Positions 7,156-8,980 of a stretch of DNA of 8,980 nt are shown in pieces (the stretch's first letter is position 1; each line of letters starts with the position of its first letter). This DNA comes from Spirochaetes bacterium GWF1_49_6 (lineage in GTDB: Bacteria; Spirochaetota; Brevinematia; Brevinematales; GWF1-51-8): NCBI GenBank assembly GCA_001829395.1, contig MIBD01000066.1, positions 1 through 8,980 of the forward strand, given 5' to 3'. A program made the translations under genes and the position numbers. The notes beneath the pieces were generated by a model. It was not told where the DNA came from and did no database searches. It saw only the letters and a list, made by a program, of their open reading frames with translations.

Positions 7156-7923
7156 ATGGAATATTTGCTGAATATACCCATCGTCCAGTTTCTCGTCAAT
7201 ATTATCGACATCCTGGCGGTGGCGTACTTTATCTATTTCCTCTACAGTCTCTTCGAGGATACGAACTCCATCACGATACTGAAGGGGTTTATCGTCATCA
7301 TCGCCATCAGTATTATCGCGAACCTCATCGGCCTGAATACTCTCGCATGGCTGTTCAAATATGTCATCACATACGGGGTTATCCTGATCGTGGTATTGTT
7401 CCAGCCGGAAATCCGGCGGCTTCTGTCGCGTGTCGGGAGAAGCGGACTGGGCGCGATCAAGGGGAAAATCACCGAAGAAGCGCTGATGGAGCTTTCCCGT
7501 TCGATCATCATGCTGTCCGAGGATAAAAGCGGGGCGCTCATTATTTTCGAACGCAACGTCGGCCTCCGCGATCTGGTGGAGGAATCGGTCAAGCTCGACG
7601 CGGTCATTCAAACCGACCTCATCCTGTCTATTTTCTATAAAGGGAATGTCCTGCATGACGGGGCGGTCATCGTAGAGGGGGATAAACTGATCGCCGCGAG
7701 GGTGATTATCCCCGGCGTGATCGTCGAGGCGTTCAAGACGAAGAAGCGGCTCGGCACACGTCACCGCGCGGGGGTCGCGATCACTGTGGATACCGACGCT
7801 ATTTCGATTATCGTCTCGGAGGAGAACGGTAAAATATCGCTCGCGCATAACGGGAAACTGGAGTACGATATACCCGCTGAAAAATTCTCAAGGAGATTGA
7901 ATGAAATCCTCAGTGTGGACTAA
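7156..7923 (+). CDS. cdaA: Membrane diadenylate cyclase CdaA (c-di-AMP synthase)
   Basis: The 255-residue protein joins two ATP into c-di-AMP, a second messenger that controls potassium and osmolyte balance and cell-wall homeostasis. Three hydrophobic spans fill residues ~1-85 (LVNIIDILAVAYFIYFLYSLF, then LKGFIVIIAISIIANLIGL, then WLFKYVITYGVILIVVLF). The short linker QPEIRRLLSRVGR follows, then the cytosolic DAC domain. The active-site motifs are intact: DGA at Asp168-Ala170 in VLHDGAVIV and RHR at 202-204 in LGTRHRAG. Length and layout match CdaA/DacA of Firmicutes. The gene overlaps ybbR by 23 nt, the usual partner whose product regulates the cyclase from outside the membrane. It has its own promoter and ribosome binding site upstream. 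I see no sign of damage. Confidence 0.97.
   Translation: MEYLLNIPIVQFLVNIIDILAVAYFIYFLYSLFEDTNSITILKGFIVIIAISIIANLIGLNTLAWLFKYVITYGVILIVVLFQPEIRRLLSRVGRSGLGAIKGKITEEALMELSRSIIMLSEDKSGALIIFERNVGLRDLVEESVKLDAVIQTDLILSIFYKGNVLHDGAVIVEGDKLIAARVIIPGVIVEAFKTKKRLGTRHRAGVAITVDTDAISIIVSEENGKISLAHNGKLEYDIPAEKFSRRLNEILSVD
7890..7895 (+). promoter_or_regulatory. Ribosome binding site of ybbR inside cdaA
   Basis: AAGGAG lies 5 nt before the ATG at 7901, within the last codons of cdaA. This strong site supports the overlapping start of ybbR. Confidence 0.8.
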
Positions 7924-8839
7924 ACTCAAGTACTTTGCCACTCACAACTGGGTTCAGAAACTGGTCTCCGTTCTGATGGCGGTGGGTATCTGGTACTATG
8001 TCAATTCCCTCGAGCTGACCGAGAACACCCTCAACCTGCCGATCGCGTTCGTGAATCTCCCGCCGGATATGGTGCTCGTCAACAGTTCGGACACTATCGC
8101 GGAACTTTCCGTCAGCGCGCGTAAAAATATCATCAAGAATAATTCGCTCCTGAAAGAAATAAACCCCTATGTCGACCTGACTAATGCCCGTATCGGGGAA
8201 TACGAATATAAAATATCCATTAACATCACCAACCCCGACCTGCAATTCCAGGTCAACCTGAAAAAGCAGTACGTCACATTAAAAATCGACCGTCTCGAGA
8301 TAAAAAATCTGCCGATCAAGCCGAAAATTATCGGGCAGGTCTCCGAGGGATTTGTGATGGAGAGTATCATCCTCAATACGAACGAGGCTGCGGTGCACGG
8401 GGCGTCCGAGGCGTTTAAGGACCTCCAGTATATCGAGACCGGCCCTATCGATATCAGCGGGATTACTAACAGTATCGAGAAAATCGTGAAGCTCACCCTT
8501 CCCGCATCCATTACGGAGGTCAAACCCTCCGAAGTTCTGGTCGTCGTGCAGATACAGGAGAAACGGCTGACGCGCGAGGAGATATTCCCTGTGAAGCTGA
8601 ACAATCTCTCCCCAGGATACTCTACCCCCCAACCTCCGCAGGTGCTCCTCATCCTGAATATCCCGGGCAGTTTGCTATCCGGCTATAAGGAAAAAATCAG
8701 CATATCGGTCGATTGCTCGTCCGTCAACGCACCCGGGGCATATACGTTCCCGTTGGAAATCGACGCGCCGAAGGGAATCCAGATAGTAAACAAGATCAAA
8801 TATCTCAATATACCCTTCGCGTTATCGTCCACAAACTGA
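7901..8839 (+). CDS. ybbR: YbbR-domain protein (CdaR), regulator of CdaA
   Basis: The 312-residue product has a short basic N-terminus, one membrane span at about residues 19-36 (KLVSVLMAVGIWYYVNSL), and an extracytoplasmic part made of YbbR repeats. I see three: about 38-128 (ENTLNLPIAFVNLPPDMVLV onward), about 130-215 (IKNLPIKPKIIGQVSEGFV onward) and about 225-308 (EEIFPVKLNNLSPGY onward). Bacillus CdaR has four repeats, so this is a shorter member. CdaR binds CdaA and modulates c-di-AMP synthesis, reported as activating or inhibiting depending on the system. The reading frame starts inside cdaA with a strong AAGGAG, so the two are co-translated. In Firmicutes glmM normally follows, but here the next gene has its own promoter and is unrelated. 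Confidence 0.93.
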   Translation: MKSSVWTKLKYFATHNWVQKLVSVLMAVGIWYYVNSLELTENTLNLPIAFVNLPPDMVLVNSSDTIAELSVSARKNIIKNNSLLKEINPYVDLTNARIGEYEYKISINITNPDLQFQVNLKKQYVTLKIDRLEIKNLPIKPKIIGQVSEGFVMESIILNTNEAAVHGASEAFKDLQYIETGPIDISGITNSIEKIVKLTLPASITEVKPSEVLVVVQIQEKRLTREEIFPVKLNNLSPGYSTPQPPQVLLILNIPGSLLSGYKEKISISVDCSSVNAPGAYTFPLEIDAPKGIQIVNKIKYLNIPFALSSTN

Positions 8840-8865
8840 CACCCGGTTGACATTTTCCGTGTCAG
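8836..8865 (+). repeat. Inverted repeat overlapping the downstream promoter
   Basis: CTGACAC (8836-8842) and GTGTCAG (8859-8865) are perfect inverted repeats of 7 bp with a 16-nt loop. An inner pair, TGACA (8848-8852) and TGTCA (8860-8864), shares the right arm with a 7-nt centre. The elements overlap the ybbR stop codon, the -35 box and the spacer of the next promoter. No T tract follows, so it is a better candidate operator than a terminator. Confidence 0.45.
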
Positions 8866-8875
8866 GGTTTATATT
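8847..8875 (+). promoter_or_regulatory. Near-consensus sigma-70 promoter for the PP-loop gene
   Basis: A perfect TTGACA (8847-8852) is separated by exactly 17 nt from TATATT (8870-8875). Transcription would begin near 8882, giving a leader of about 30 nt. The downstream gene is therefore probably transcribed on its own as well as by any read-through from ybbR. Confidence 0.75.
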
Positions 8876-8900
8876 AATCCCTATTTATTTCCCATGATTT

Positions 8901-8905
8901 GGAGG
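8901..8905 (+). promoter_or_regulatory. Ribosome binding site of the PP-loop gene
   Basis: GGAGG lies 7 nt before the ATG at 8913 and fixes this start. Confidence 0.8.
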
Positions 8906-8912
8906 GCGCATC

Positions 8913-8980
8913 ATGCGTGCAGTCGTACTGATTTCCGGGGGCTTGGATTCCATGCTCGCGGTGAAACTGATCGAGGAACA
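8913..8980 (+). CDS. PP-loop ATP pyrophosphatase, N-terminus only (cut by right edge)
   Basis: Only 22 residues are visible, MRAVVLISGGLDSMLAVKLI plus two more. SGGLDS is the PP-loop that binds ATP in enzymes that adenylate their substrate, such as MnmA and ThiI (tRNA thiolation) and QueC (queuosine precursor synthesis). The following LAVKLIEE resembles MnmA/ThiI-like uncharacterised proteins more than QueC, which usually has a Thr or Cys-rich stretch after the loop. The fragment is too short to choose. It has its own promoter and a strong ribosome binding site. Confidence 0.8.
   Translation, partial: MRAVVLISGGLDSMLAVKLIEE

Noticed and set aside
7105..7848. Minus-strand open frame of 247 codons opposite cdaA.
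   Set aside because: It is antisense to a clear CdaA with intact DGA and RHR motifs, and its product is rich in Asp, Arg and His with no fold signature.
8836..8865. Inverted repeat after ybbR as a transcription terminator.
   Set aside because: The loop is 16 nt, the arms are short and no T tract follows. It also sits on a promoter.
8913..8980. Naming the right-edge gene queC.
   Set aside because: Only 22 residues are visible. The PP-loop is shared by several families and the next residues do not favour QueC.

Overview
The window reads as bacterial chromosome with moderately GC-rich genes and short AT-rich intergenic gaps. No mobile element, CRISPR array or RNA gene is visible. The organism is uncertain. 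A giant protein that combines a Ser/Thr kinase, NTPase, TPR, GAF and SpoIIE phosphatase, with the phosphatase motif variant DATGHG, together with a short cdaA-ybbR pair, resembles what I know from spirochaetes and related diderms. That is an impression from family knowledge, not a demonstrated placement.

The left 5 kb (1-4991, minus strand) is one uninterrupted reading frame that runs off the left edge. It begins at a GTG codon and encodes at least 1,663 residues. In order these are a complete Hanks-type Ser/Thr kinase, a P-loop NTPase of the STAND/AAA_16 kind, a long TPR-like helical region, a GAF domain, and a SpoIIE/PP2C phosphatase whose last part lies outside the window. It is a one-polypeptide signalling module with both a kinase and a phosphatase.

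From 7033 down to 5062, also on the minus strand, lies a tightly packed four-gene cassette: a small helix-hairpin-helix protein of the Cdd1 family, a DgkA-type membrane lipid kinase, a Gph-like HAD phosphatase, and a LysE/RhtB-type exporter. The junctions are a 4-nt overlap, a 1-nt overlap and a 3-nt gap, so translational coupling is likely. The giant kinase gene starts 70 nt after the last of them and could be read from the same transcript or from its own promoter.

A 122-bp AT-rich divergent intergenic region (7034-7155) separates this cassette from cdaA and ybbR (cdaR) on the plus strand. These encode the membrane diadenylate cyclase that makes c-di-AMP and its extracytoplasmic regulator, and they overlap by 23 nt. 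A good sigma-70-type promoter with an extended -10 precedes cdaA. After ybbR, a near-consensus promoter overlapped by inverted repeats leads into the start of a PP-loop ATP pyrophosphatase gene cut by the right edge.

The set covers signal transduction (kinase/phosphatase and c-di-AMP) and envelope lipid recycling (DgkA). The most unusual item is the kinase-phosphatase giant. The remaining genes look like ordinary chromosomal functions.
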